Part shown: positions 17,301 through 25,196 of the stretch, in pieces | Numbering within the stretch: the stretch's first letter is position 1 | How the letters are laid out: the number at the start of each line of letters is the position of its first letter | Origin: Amnibacterium sp. | GTDB taxonomy: Bacteria; Actinomycetota; Actinomycetes; Actinomycetales; Microbacteriaceae | Direction: 5' to 3' | Assembly: GCF_025463795.1 (NCBI RefSeq) | Contig: NZ_JAODBE010000040.1 | Span: 1 to 45,245, forward strand | Length of the DNA stretch: 45,245 bases | Program-made: the position numbers and the translations under genes | Notes under the pieces: generated by a model | Databases searched by the model: none | What the model saw: the letters and a program-made list of their open reading frames with translations, nothing else | Told to the model about the DNA's origin: nothing

Positions 17301-18046
17301 CCGAGCGCCGCGACGGCCGCACCCCCGACCAGCTCCGCCCCGTCTCCATCGAGCGCGGTTGGAGCACCCAAGCGGAGGGCAGCGCCCTGATCTCCTTCGG
17401 GGAGACCCGCGTGCTCTGCACCGCGTCGTTCACGAACGGCGTGCCGCGGTGGCTGCAGGGCAAGGGCCGCGGCTGGGTGACGGCGGAGTACGCGATGCTG
17501 CCGCGCGCCACCAATGAGCGGAGCGACCGCGAGAGCGTGAAGGGCCGGATCGGGGGCCGCACCCACGAGATCTCCCGGCTCATCGGCCGCGCGCTGCGCG
17601 CCGTCGTCGACACGAAGGCGCTCGGGGAGAACACGATCGTGCTGGACTGCGACGTGCTCCAGGCCGACGGCGGCACCCGCACCGCCGCGATCACCGGCGC
17701 GTACGTGGCCCTCGCGGACGCGATCGCCTGGGGGCGGGACCGCCGGTTCCTCGGGCAGCGCAGCCAGCCGCTCGTCGACAGCGTGGCCGCCGTCTCGGTC
17801 GGCATCGTGGACGGGGTCCCGCTGCTCGACCTCGCCTACACCGAGGATGTGCGCGCCGAGACGGACATGAACATCGTCACGACCGGCCGTGGGCTCTTCG
17901 TCGAGGTGCAGGGCACCGCCGAGGGCGCCCCGTTCGACCGGCGCGAGCTCGACGCGCTGCTCGAGCTCGGCATCGCCGGCACGGCCGAGCTGACGCGGCT
18001 GCAGGTGGCGGCCCTCGAGGAGGGCGCGACCGGGACGGCGTCGTGA
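17297..18046 (+). CDS. rph: Ribonuclease PH
   Basis: 249 aa, normal length. A phosphorolytic 3'-5' exoribonuclease that trims tRNA 3' ends. Typical stretches: [77 protein letters not shown] and [20 protein letters not shown]. The start ATG overlaps the murI stop (ATGA, 17297-17300) and has GGAGG at 17286-17290. The stop overlaps the GTG of rdgB. Confidence 0.97.
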   Translation: MTERRDGRTPDQLRPVSIERGWSTQAEGSALISFGETRVLCTASFTNGVPRWLQGKGRGWVTAEYAMLPRATNERSDRESVKGRIGGRTHEISRLIGRALRAVVDTKALGENTIVLDCDVLQADGGTRTAAITGAYVALADAIAWGRDRRFLGQRSQPLVDSVAAVSVGIVDGVPLLDLAYTEDVRAETDMNIVTTGRGLFVEVQGTAEGAPFDRRELDALLELGIAGTAELTRLQVAALEEGATGTAS

Positions 18047-18630
18047 CCGTCGCCGACCACTTCCCCAGGATCGTGCTCGCGACCGGGAACGCGCACAAGA
18101 TCGCCGAGCTGCGCGCGATCCTCGAGCCGCTGCTGCCGGGCGTCGAGCTCGTCCCGTACGGCGGACCTTCACCCGTCGAGGACGGATCGACCTTCCTCGC
18201 CAACGCCCTGATCAAGGCCCGTGCCGCGCACGAGGCGACCGGCCTGCCCGCGCTCGCGGACGACTCCGGGATCGCCGTCACGGCCCTCGGCGGTGCGCCC
18301 GGCATCCACTCCGCCCGCTACGCCGGGACGGGCCGCGACGACGACAACCGCGCGCTGCTGCTCACCCGCATGGCGGGGGAGACCGACCGCCGCGCCCACT
18401 TCGTCTGCGCCGCGGTGCTCGTCGCCGACGTGGCGTCGTTCGAGGCGGTCGCGGAGTGGCCCGGTGAGGTGCTGACCGAGGCGGAGGGTGAAGGCGGCTT
18501 CGGCTACGACCCCGTGTTCCGGCCGGCCGGCGAGCATCGGTCCGCGGCCGCGATGACGGCGGAGGAGAAGAACGGGAGCAGCCATCGAGGGCTGGCGTTC
18601 CGGGCCCTCGCCGAACGGATCGGCGCCTGA
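18043..18630 (+). CDS. rdgB: XTP/dITP pyrophosphatase (RdgB/HAM1)
   Basis: 195 aa. It hydrolyses non-canonical purine triphosphates (XTP, dITP) to the monophosphates. Signatures: [16 protein letters not shown] at the substrate-binding N terminus, [20 protein letters not shown] and [13 protein letters not shown] 18043 overlaps the rph TGA (GTGA). Third gene of murI-rph-rdgB. It ends 4 nt before the convergent DedA gene. Confidence 0.96.
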   Translation: MTVADHFPRIVLATGNAHKIAELRAILEPLLPGVELVPYGGPSPVEDGSTFLANALIKARAAHEATGLPALADDSGIAVTALGGAPGIHSARYAGTGRDDDNRALLLTRMAGETDRRAHFVCAAVLVADVASFEAVAEWPGEVLTEAEGEGGFGYDPVFRPAGEHRSAAAMTAEEKNGSSHRGLAFRALAERIGA

Positions 18631-18634
18631 GCCG

Positions 18635-19321
18635 CTAGTCCGTCGCCGGCTGCTCCCGGGCCGCCCGCTTGGCCTTGCGCCGGTTGCTGAGCAGGTGGAT
18701 GGCGGTCGGGCCCAGGCTCAGCACCACGGCGCCGAGCAGGATCACGTCGATGTAGTGCACGACGAAGTAGCGCACGGGCGGGATGCCGCCGAGCAGGAAC
18801 CCGAGGAACGTGATGCCGAAGCCCCACGCGATCGCGCCGATGAGGTTGTAGAGCGTGTAGCGACGCCGGGGCATGCGTCCGACGCCCGCGGCGATCGGCG
18901 CGAACGTGCGCACGATCGGCACGAAGCGGGCGAGGATCACGGCGAGCGCGCCGTACTTGTCGAAGAACCCGTTGGTCCGCTCGACCTGCTCGCGGCTGAA
19001 GAGGCCGGTCTCCCGCCGCTCGAAGATCCGCGGCCCCGTCTTGCGGCCGATGAAGTAGCCCGTCTCCCCGCCGAGGAACGCCGCGACGCCGATCGCGGGC
19101 GCCGCGACCCAGATGCTGACACCGAGGCCGTGCACGTCGTGCCGGGACAGCAGTCCCGTGATGATGAGCAGGGTGTCGCCGGGGAAGACGAAGCCGATCA
19201 GCAGGCCGGTCTCGGCGAAGATGATGAGGCAGACGCCGAGGATGGCGTAGGGCCCGAACGAGTGGATCAGCGATGTCGGATCGAGGAACGGGATCAGGGC
19301 GCTGAGGCGCACGTCGTCCAT
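18635..19321 (-). CDS. DedA / SNARE-associated (VTT) family membrane protein
   Basis: 228 aa. Family signatures are FVFPGDTLLIITGLL, GGETGYFIGRKTGPRIFER and FVPIVRTFAPIAAGVGRMPRR with the conserved Arg/Pro residues; four to five hydrophobic segments and a basic C terminus. Members are linked to lipid-carrier (undecaprenyl phosphate) flipping, membrane homeostasis and pH tolerance. The ATG at 19321 follows GAGCCGAGGG. It starts 40 nt downstream of the tRNA-Leu gene on the same strand, so it may be read from the tRNA promoter; I see no separate -10 box between them. Confidence 0.9.
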   Translation of the reverse strand: MDDVRLSALIPFLDPTSLIHSFGPYAILGVCLIIFAETGLLIGFVFPGDTLLIITGLLSRHDVHGLGVSIWVAAPAIGVAAFLGGETGYFIGRKTGPRIFERRETGLFSREQVERTNGFFDKYGALAVILARFVPIVRTFAPIAAGVGRMPRRRYTLYNLIGAIAWGFGITFLGFLLGGIPPVRYFVVHYIDVILLGAVVLSLGPTAIHLLSNRRKAKRAAREQPATD

Positions 19322-19361
19322 CCCTCGGCTCGTGCGGCATGCGCCGCGGCGGTGCGGCGAG

Positions 19362-19441
19362 TGCGGAAGGAGGGACTCGAACCCTCACGCCGAAGCACAG
19401 GAACCTAAGTCCTGCGTGTCTGCCAATTCCACCACTCCCGC
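19362..19441 (-). tRNA. tRNA-Leu (anticodon UAG)
   Basis: 80-nt class II tRNA on the minus strand. The acceptor arms GCGGGAG and CTTCCGC pair (one G-U), discriminator is A, and CCA is not encoded. The anticodon arm is CAGGA / TCCTG with loop CTTAGGT, giving anticodon UAG (reads CUA and probably other CUN). A short variable arm around a TTCG loop and the T arm (GAGGG TTCGAGT CCCTC) are present. TACACT at 19460-19455 (minus strand) is a plausible -10 box. Confidence 0.95.
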
Positions 19442-19556
19442 ATCGGGCTGGCTCAGTGTAGCGGCGGGGTGCGACGCGGCGGGGGTGCCGCGAGGGCGCT
19501 TCAGCGCCTGTGGAGAACCGCCGACGAGCGGATCCGCAGACGGTCACACTGACCCC

Positions 19557-20777
19557 GTGGCCGACCCCGTTCGACTGATCAGCGCAGCGGTGCGCGACCG
19601 TGCACGGCGTGGCGAGCTCGACGAGAACGGGCCGGTCGGCGCCGTGCGGGAGGAGTTGCGGCGCTACGCCGAGCACGCCGTCGGGTCGGGCGCCCCGCTG
19701 ATCGCGGACGAGCGCCAGGCCGAGCGGCGCATCGTCGCCGAGCTGTCCGGCTTCGGCCCGCTGCAGCCCCTGCTCGACGACCCGGAGATCGAGGAGATCT
19801 GGATCAACGGGCCGACCCGCGTCTTCGTCGCCCGCAGCGGGGTCGCGGAGCTCACGCCCCTCGTGCTCGCCGAGCAGGAGGTGCGTGACCTGGTCGAGCG
19901 GATGCTCGTGACGAGCGGCAGGCGGGTCGACCTGTCCTCACCGTTCGTCGACGCCTCGCTGCCCGACGGTTCGCGCCTCCACGTCGTGATCCCCGACATC
20001 ACGCGGCGGCACTGGGCCGTCAACATCCGCAAGTTCTCCGATCGCGTCGTCGACCTCGAAGCGCTCGTGGCGCGCGGATCGCTGCCGTCGACGGCGGCGG
20101 AGTTCCTCCGCGCGTCGATGCTCGCGGGCGTCAACGTGCTCGTGTCGGGGGCGACGCAGGCGGGCAAGACGACGCTCCTCAATGCCCTCCTCGCTGCGGG
20201 TCGGCCCTCCGACCGCGTCGTCACGGTCGAGGAGACGTTCGAGCTGCGGTCGCCCGGGCGCGACGCGGTCGCGATGCAGTGCCGCCAGCCGAGCCTCGAG
20301 GGCGGCGGCGAGGTCACGTTGCGGCGCCTGATCAAGGAGGCACTCCGGATGCGGCCGGACCGCCTCGTGGTCGGCGAGGTGCGGGAGGCCGAGGCGCTGG
20401 ACCTGCTGATCGCGCTCAACTCGGGCATCCCCGGCGCCTGCAGCATCCACGCGAACTCCGCCCGCGACGCCCTCACGAAGCTCTGCACGCTGCCGCTGCT
20501 GGCCGGCCGCAACATCGACGCCGCCTTCGTCGTGCCGACGGTCGCCGCGTGCGTCGAACTCGTCGTGCACTGCGAGATGCTGGCGTCCGGGCGCCGCCGG
20601 GTCGTCGAGATCCTCGCCCCGACCGGGTCCGTGTCGGAGGGCGGGACCATCGAGGCCGGTCGGGTGTTCGGTCTGGATGACGGCGTGCTGCGGCCGCGCA
20701 CGACGGTGCTGCCCCGCACCTCGAAGTTCGACGCGGCGGGCATCGACGTTCGATCGCTGCTCGGACGGGCCGCGTGA
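19557..20777 (+). CDS. tadA: Tad/Flp pilus assembly ATPase (CpaF/TadA)
   Basis: 406 aa secretion ATPase of the VirB11/PulE superfamily, powering Flp pilus assembly. The N-terminal helical region (1-90) with FGPLQPLLDDPEIEEIWING precedes the RecA-like domain: Walker A GATQAGKT (198-205), VTVEETFEL (Asp box), RMRPDRLVVGEVREAEALDLL (Walker B) and SIHANSARDALTKL (His box). The GTG at 19557 is used; CACACT ends 6 nt before it, a weak version of the -10 spacing seen at other genes. GTGA overlap with tadB. No CpaE/Ssd-type gene precedes it, unlike several actinobacterial tad loci; a tRNA is there instead. Confidence 0.92.
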   Translation: MADPVRLISAAVRDRARRGELDENGPVGAVREELRRYAEHAVGSGAPLIADERQAERRIVAELSGFGPLQPLLDDPEIEEIWINGPTRVFVARSGVAELTPLVLAEQEVRDLVERMLVTSGRRVDLSSPFVDASLPDGSRLHVVIPDITRRHWAVNIRKFSDRVVDLEALVARGSLPSTAAEFLRASMLAGVNVLVSGATQAGKTTLLNALLAAGRPSDRVVTVEETFELRSPGRDAVAMQCRQPSLEGGGEVTLRRLIKEALRMRPDRLVVGEVREAEALDLLIALNSGIPGACSIHANSARDALTKLCTLPLLAGRNIDAAFVVPTVAACVELVVHCEMLASGRRRVVEILAPTGSVSEGGTIEAGRVFGLDDGVLRPRTTVLPRTSKFDAAGIDVRSLLGRAA

Positions 20778-21634
20778 TCCCCGCGCTCGGGGCGCTGGGA
20801 GGAGCGGGCCTGCTGCTCGTCGTCTCGCCGATCCTCTGGCCGCGGTCGCGACGCGCGGTGATCGTGCGCCGAGGAGTCGGTCGCATCGTGGACCGGCTGG
20901 AGCAGGCGGGCGTCCGGGGGATCGCCCCCGGACTGTTCCTGCCCGTGTCGCTCCTGCTGGGGCTCGCTGCCGGGGCGCTCGCCGAGGCCCTCACCGGGCT
21001 GCCGGCCGTCGCGGCCCTCGCCCTTGTCGCGGCGGCCGTCGCCCCCTGGGCCGTGCTGGGCCGGCGTGCCCGGGGGCGGCTCCACGCCGCCCGTGCCCTC
21101 TGGCCGGCGGTCGTCGACGCCCTCGTCGCCTCGGTCCGTGCGGGCATGCCGCTCCCGGACGCGATCGCGGCACTCGCCACCGAGGCGCCCGCGCCGCTCC
21201 GACCCGGCTTCGCGCTCTTCGAGCGGCGCTGGCGGGAGACGGGGACCACGGAGGTGGCTCTGGACGCGGCGAAGGCCCGCTTCGCCGACCCGACCGCCGA
21301 TCGCCTGATCGAGATCCTCCGCATGGCCAGGCAGGTGGGCGGATCCGAGCTGCCGTCGGTGCTGCGCGACCTCGCGATCCACCTCCGGGCGGACCTCGCC
21401 CTGCGGTCGGAGATGGAGGCGCGGCAGTCGTGGGTCACCGGCGCAGGCAAGCTGGGGCTCGCCGCCCCGTGGATCGTGCTGGTGCTGCTCGCGACGAGGC
21501 CCGAGGGCGCGGCCGCCTACGGGACGCCCGCAGGCGCGGTGCTCGTCGTCACCGCCGCCGCCGTCACGCTGATCGCCTACCGGGTCATGGTCGCCATCGG
21601 TCGGCTGCCCGAGGACCGGAGGTGGTTCCGGTGA
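20774..21634 (+). CDS. tadB: Tad pilus inner-membrane protein TadB (T2SS F family)
   Basis: 286 aa. Two N-terminal hydrophobic segments, a cytoplasmic T2SSF domain (about 112-220, including VVDALVASVRAGMPLPDAIA and LIEILRMARQVGGSELPSVL) and two C-terminal helices. TadB and TadC form the membrane platform driven by the TadA ATPase. GTG 20774 overlaps the tadA stop; the TGA overlaps the tadC GTG, so tadABC is translationally coupled. Confidence 0.88.
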   Translation: MIPALGALGGAGLLLVVSPILWPRSRRAVIVRRGVGRIVDRLEQAGVRGIAPGLFLPVSLLLGLAAGALAEALTGLPAVAALALVAAAVAPWAVLGRRARGRLHAARALWPAVVDALVASVRAGMPLPDAIAALATEAPAPLRPGFALFERRWRETGTTEVALDAAKARFADPTADRLIEILRMARQVGGSELPSVLRDLAIHLRADLALRSEMEARQSWVTGAGKLGLAAPWIVLVLLATRPEGAAAYGTPAGAVLVVTAAAVTLIAYRVMVAIGRLPEDRRWFR

Positions 21635-22569
21635 CCGGGGAGCTCGCCCTCGCGATCGTCTGCGGCATCGGTCTCGGCCTCGGCCTGTGGAGCCTCACGA
21701 GCCGGTTGCCCGCATTCGCCCGGCCGCGCCTCGCGACCCGGATCGCTCCCTACCTGCTCGACGTCTCGGCCGAGGCGCGGCGTCTGCGCGACCGCGTTCC
21801 CGCGGATCCGGTGCCGGTGATCGGGGTGCTCGCCGTCCCGCTCCTCGAGGCGTTCCAGCGGGCGTTCGGTGCTGTGCTCGGGTCCCCGGGCGGGGCGGCG
21901 CTCCGCCTCCGCCGTGCCGGCCTCGACCGCAGCGTCGAGGGCCACCGCCTGCGTCAGCTCGGCTGGACCGCCGCCGGCGCGGTCGTCCTCGGCGGCGTGG
22001 CGCTGCTCGGCGGGCTCAGCGGATCCGCGTCGCAGTTCGCGGTCGTCGCCGCGCCGATGGTCGGCGCGGGCATCGGGCTCGCCGCCTCGGACCACCTGCT
22101 GACCAGGGCCGCCCGCCGCCGAGCCGGTCGCATCGAGAGCGAGCTGCCGACCGTGCTCGAGTTCCTCGCCCTGAGCCTGGCGGCGGGGGAGGGCGTGCAC
22201 GACGCGCTCGCCCGCATCGCCCGGGTCGGGAGCGGGGTGCTCGCCGACGAGATCGGCGCCGTCGTCGCCCAGACGGCGGTGGGCGTCCCGCTCGGCGCCG
22301 CCCTCACGCGGCTCGGTGACGAGCTCGCCATCCCGGCGCTCGCCCGCTGCCTCGCCCACGTGGTCGCGGCGCTCGAGCGAGGTTCGCCCCTCGCCGAGCT
22401 GCTCCGGGTGCAGGCGGCCGACGCGCGCGAGGAGGCTCGGCGGGCGATGCTCGAGAGCGCCGGCAAGAAGGAGGTGGCGATGCTCGTGCCGCTCGTCTTC
22501 CTGATCCTCCCCGTCACCGTCGCCTTCGCGGTCTGGCCGGGCGTGGTGGTGCTGCAGACGCGCCTCTAG
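21631..22569 (+). CDS. tadC: Tad pilus inner-membrane protein TadC (T2SS F family)
   Basis: 312 aa. Hydrophobic N-terminal helix, paired helices about 113-155, then the T2SSF domain (about 165-280: LPTVLEFLALSLAAGEGVHDAL and LAHVVAALERGSPLAELLRV) and the family's KKEVAMLVPLVFLILPVTV final helix. GTG 21631 is chosen because it overlaps the tadB stop and follows GGACCGGAGG. Its last four bases overlap the stop of the convergent esterase gene, and the pilin genes that normally follow tadC lie about 4.9 kb further on. Confidence 0.88.
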   Translation: MTGELALAIVCGIGLGLGLWSLTSRLPAFARPRLATRIAPYLLDVSAEARRLRDRVPADPVPVIGVLAVPLLEAFQRAFGAVLGSPGGAALRLRRAGLDRSVEGHRLRQLGWTAAGAVVLGGVALLGGLSGSASQFAVVAAPMVGAGIGLAASDHLLTRAARRRAGRIESELPTVLEFLALSLAAGEGVHDALARIARVGSGVLADEIGAVVAQTAVGVPLGAALTRLGDELAIPALARCLAHVVAALERGSPLAELLRVQAADAREEARRAMLESAGKKEVAMLVPLVFLILPVTVAFAVWPGVVVLQTRL

Positions 22570-23132
22570 CCGACGAGTCGCGGTGCAACCGGCTCGAGCG
22601 CGGCCGCGACCATGGCGGCGGGCACCTCGTGCCCGCCGCGGAACTCCCGGTAGTCGACGTCGTACCCCTCCTGCTCGAGCACCGGGACGAGGCGCCGGCT
22701 GCACCGGTCGATCGGGAGCACGGGGTCGTCGACGCCGTGCGAGACGAAGACCGACGGCCGCCCGGCGCGAGGGTGCGACGAGGAATCCGGGGAGAAGGCG
22801 AGGATCCGGCGGACGAGCGTCCCGTTGATGAGGCCGAGGGACAGGGCGTAGGAGGCGCCGTCCGAGAAGCCGGCGATCACGAGCCGCTCCGGCGCGACCG
22901 CGAACAGGTCGAGCACCTCGCCGAGCGCCCGGTCGATCGCCGCGACGTCCGGCCCGACGCCGCCACGGATCACGTCCCAGGTCGCGTCGCCGGACTTCGG
23001 GGCGAGCAGGAGCACCCCGCGCGCCTCGGCCTCCAGCTGCAGGAAGGGGATGATCCCCGCCGGCGTCCCGCCTGCGCCGTGCGGCAGCACCACGAGGGGC
23101 ACCGGATCGGCGAGCTCGCGGGGCACGAACAC
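22566..23132 (-). CDS. Alpha/beta hydrolase (esterase / phospholipase-carboxylesterase type)
   Basis: 188 aa. Alpha/beta-hydrolase core with nucleophile elbow GFSDGAS (Ser about 90), acid residue in SHGVDDPVLP and His in FRGGHEVP, and an oxyanion-loop-like LPHGAGGTP near the N terminus. This fits the carboxylesterase/phospholipase and feruloyl/PHB-depolymerase-like groups; the substrate is unknown. GTG 23132 is the first start in a frame that stays open further upstream (hydrophilic HVARRHVRGAQQPAVFVP), so the N terminus may be longer by use of a rare start. The upstream gap carries the four-copy repeat array at 23192-23267. Confidence 0.8.
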   Translation of the reverse strand: MFVPRELADPVPLVVLPHGAGGTPAGIIPFLQLEAEARGVLLLAPKSGDATWDVIRGGVGPDVAAIDRALGEVLDLFAVAPERLVIAGFSDGASYALSLGLINGTLVRRILAFSPDSSSHPRAGRPSVFVSHGVDDPVLPIDRCSRRLVPVLEQEGYDVDYREFRGGHEVPAAMVAAALEPVAPRLVG

Positions 23133-23191
23133 GGCGGGCTGCTGGGCCCCGCGGACGTGGCGCCTGGCAACGTGCCCCGGGAGCGGTGCCG

Positions 23192-23267
23192 TGTGCAGGT
23201 GCTCGCGCCATGTGCAGGTTTGACTACCCCCATCCGACCTGCAGACGGCTCGCGAACCTGCAGACGG
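23192..23267. repeat. Four-copy 19-nt repeat array in head-to-head arrangement
   Basis: TGTGCAGGT occurs at 23192-23200 and 23211-23219 (period 19). Its near-complement, starting ACCTGCAGACGG, occurs at 23237-23248 and 23256-23267 (period 19). Read in one direction the units are ACCTGCACATGGCGCGAGC and ACCTGCAGACGGCTCGCGA, about 14-15 of 19 identical. All four copies are symmetric about position 23228. The array fills most of the gap between the RraB-domain gene and the esterase gene, both on the minus strand, and looks like a multi-site operator. Confidence 0.7.
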
Positions 23268-23666
23268 TCACTCGAACAGCGCGCTCCACCCGTCCAGCCG
23301 GCAGTGCCCGTGCGCCCAGCCCGCGATCGTCATCGTGCGGACCCACCGGTCCAGGCCCGCCCGGGTCACCGCCACTTCCGGCGTGGTGCCCGCGACGGTC
23401 CACTCGTCCGTCTCGGTCTCCGGCGCGCGCACCTCGACCTCGTAGTCGCCCTCGGTCTCGAGGTATTCCGCGAGCTCGTCACCCACCTCCTGCGTGGAGG
23501 CCGCGAACGCGAACTCGATCCGCACCGAGTCGGAGCCGGCCTCGGCGACGCTCTCGGCGCTGTCGGCGTTCATCTCCTCGAGCTCCGCGAGGTTCTCGCT
23601 CACCCACTCCGCAGGCGCCGCACCGTGCTCCGGCTGCGGAATCGTCTCCTCGATCGGTGTCGTCAC
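23268..23666 (-). CDS. RraB-domain protein (ribonuclease E inhibitor family)
   Basis: 132 aa, very acidic. The N-terminal 45 residues are Glu-rich; the rest follows the RraB pattern (RIEFAFAASTQEVGDELAEY, YEVEVRAPETETDEWTV, VAVTRAGLDRWVRTMTIAG and a terminal CRLDGWSALFE). In gammaproteobacteria RraB binds RNase E and restrains it; in Actinobacteria the role of this domain is not established. GTG 23666 has GGAAGGGG upstream. It is divergent from the LLM oxidoreductase gene with 51 bp between starts. Confidence 0.75.
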   Translation of the reverse strand: MTTPIEETIPQPEHGAAPAEWVSENLAELEEMNADSAESVAEAGSDSVRIEFAFAASTQEVGDELAEYLETEGDYEVEVRAPETETDEWTVAGTTPEVAVTRAGLDRWVRTMTIAGWAHGHCRLDGWSALFE

Positions 23667-23717
23667 GTCGATCCCCTTCCGGTCCTGCCCTCCATCGTGC
23701 CGCGAGAGGATGAGGTC

Positions 23718-24761
23718 GTGCCGATCGAGACCGATGCCGCCCCGTTCCGACTCGACGTCGGCGGCGATCCCGGCATCGACGCCCTCGCGCTCGCCCGCCG
23801 TGCCGCCGAGGCCGAGGGGGAGGGGTTCGACGGCGTCAGCGCGTCCGAGACCCGGCACGACCCGTTCCTCTCCCTCGCCCTCGCAGCCCGCGAGACCACC
23901 CGCATCGAGCTGCTCAGCACGATCGCCGTGGCGTTCGCTCGCAACCCGATGACGGTGGCGCAGAGCGCGTTCGATCTGCAGGCGATCTCCGCAGGCCGGT
24001 TCCTGCTCGGCCTGGGGTCGCAGGTGCAGCCGCACATCGAGAAGCGGTTCTCCATGCCCTGGTCGAGGCCGGCGGCCCGGATGGCGGAGTTCGTGCGCGC
24101 CGTCCGCGCGATCTGGGCGACATGGCAGACGGGCGAGCCGCTGCGCTTCCGGGGCGAGTTCTACACGCACACCCTGATGACGCCGTTCTTCAGCCCGCCC
24201 CCGCTGACCGAGGGCCTCCCGCCCGTCTGGATCGCCGCCGTCGGCGAGCGGATGACCGAGGTCGTCGGCGAGGTCGGCGACGGCCTGCACGCGCACAGCT
24301 TCACGACGCCGCACTACCTGCGGGACGTCAGCCTGCCCGCCCTCGCCCGCGGGGCGGCCGGGGCCGAGCGCGACCCGGCGTCCATCGGGGTGGCGCTCCC
24401 GGCCCTGATCGCCGTCGGCGACGACCAGGCGGCGCTCGACGTCGCGGTCCGCGCGACGCGGGCGCAGATCGCGTTCTACGGCAGCACGCCCGCCTACCTG
24501 CCGGTGCTCGAGGCCCACGGGTGGACGGGGCTGCACGAGCAGCTGCACCAGGCGTCGCGACGCGGCGACTGGGCGACCATGGGCGACCTCGTCCCCGACG
24601 AGGTGCTCGAGACCTTCGCTCCCATCGGATCCGCGGACGCCGTCGCTCGGGAGCTCCGCTCGCGGTTCGCGGGCGTCGTGACCCGCCTGTCGTTCAGCGC
24701 GAGCTACCCGATCGCGCCGGAGACGACGGCCGCCTTGGTGCGGGGGCTGCGCGCCGGCTGA
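23718..24761 (+). CDS. LLM-class F420-dependent oxidoreductase
   Basis: 347 aa, a luciferase-like TIM barrel. Family marks: FDGVSASETRHDPFLSLALA, LLSTIAVAFARNPMTVAQSA, LQAISAGRFLLGLGSQVQPH, PPVWIAAVGERMTEVVGEV and DGLHAHSFTTPHYL. The closest remembered subfamily is the F420-dependent group of which TIGR03617 is the model. Substrate unknown. GTG 23718 follows GAGAGGATGAGG; an in-frame GTG at 23697 would add seven residues. It is the first of three same-strand genes but separated from padR by a promoter region, so co-regulation is uncertain. Confidence 0.87.
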   Translation: MPIETDAAPFRLDVGGDPGIDALALARRAAEAEGEGFDGVSASETRHDPFLSLALAARETTRIELLSTIAVAFARNPMTVAQSAFDLQAISAGRFLLGLGSQVQPHIEKRFSMPWSRPAARMAEFVRAVRAIWATWQTGEPLRFRGEFYTHTLMTPFFSPPPLTEGLPPVWIAAVGERMTEVVGEVGDGLHAHSFTTPHYLRDVSLPALARGAAGAERDPASIGVALPALIAVGDDQAALDVAVRATRAQIAFYGSTPAYLPVLEAHGWTGLHEQLHQASRRGDWATMGDLVPDEVLETFAPIGSADAVARELRSRFAGVVTRLSFSASYPIAPETTAALVRGLRAG

Positions 24762-24771
24762 GCCTCCGCCC

Positions 24772-24801
24772 TTGTGCAGACCCTCCTCGCACCCATACCT
24801 T
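24772..24801 (+). promoter_or_regulatory. Probable padR promoter
   Basis: TTGTGC (24772-24777) and TACCTT (24796-24801) are separated by 18 nt, a fair match to -35/-10 boxes. The predicted start near 24808 lies inside the dyad at 24798-24827. Confidence 0.5.
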
Positions 24802-24827
24802 GTGCTGCAATGCATAACGGTGCAAGG
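24798..24827. promoter_or_regulatory. Probable PadR operator (dyad over the padR transcription start)
   Basis: CCTTG (24798-24802) and CAAGG (24823-24827) flank a central ATGCAT palindrome (24810-24815), all centred on 24812.5; 10 of 15 positions pair. The dyad overlaps the -10 box and predicted start site, 13 nt upstream of the padR ATG. PadR proteins usually repress their own operon by binding such dyads. Confidence 0.5.
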
Positions 24828-24839
24828 CATGGAGGTGGC

Positions 24840-25196
24840 ATGGACAAGGACCTGGTCGCGGCGATGGCTTCGCCGCTCGTGCTCTCGATCCTCGCGGAGG
24901 GCGACACCTACGGCTACGCCATCCTGAAGCGCGTCCGGGAGCTCTCGCGCGACGAGCTCGAGTGGAGCGACGGGATGCTCTACCCGCTGCTGCACCGGCT
25001 CGAGCGCAGCGGTTCCGTCCGCGCGGACTGGGGCGCGTCGCCCGAGGGGCGTCGCCGGCGCTACTACGCGATCACCGACTCCGGACGCGCCCAGCTCGCC
25101 GACCAGCGGCGGCAGTGGGAGACGGCGAACCGCACGCTCGGGGGCATCTGGAGCCGCGCCGCGTCCGGCCCGTCCACCTCCCTGGGGACGACATGA
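24840..25196 (+). CDS. PadR family transcriptional regulator
   Basis: 118 aa. A winged helix-turn-helix: LVLSILAEGDTYGYAILKRV, then SDGMLYPLLHRLERSG and the wing PEGRRRRYYAITDSGRAQL. It is the short PadR-s2 type without a long C-terminal domain. ATG 24840 follows GGAGGT at 5-6 nt. The stop overlaps the ATG of the downstream membrane protein gene (ATGA), the standard PadR plus HAAS-domain pairing, in which the regulator controls expression of its partner. Confidence 0.92.
   Translation: MDKDLVAAMASPLVLSILAEGDTYGYAILKRVRELSRDELEWSDGMLYPLLHRLERSGSVRADWGASPEGRRRRYYAITDSGRAQLADQRRQWETANRTLGGIWSRAASGPSTSLGTT

Noticed and set aside
19362-19556. tRNA-Leu as an integration site for the tad genes
   Set aside because: No repeat of the tRNA 3' end is seen downstream and no integrase is present in the window.
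21577-23211. Long open frames antisense to tadC, nearly all genes in the window and Arg/Pro-rich overlapping frames
   Set aside because: High third-position GC removes stop codons from other frames; these translations are low-complexity Arg/Ala/Pro/Gly with no motifs.
23187-23267. CRISPR array or attachment site at the 19-nt repeats
   Set aside because: Units are directly adjacent, only two per direction, without spacers, cas genes or an integrase.
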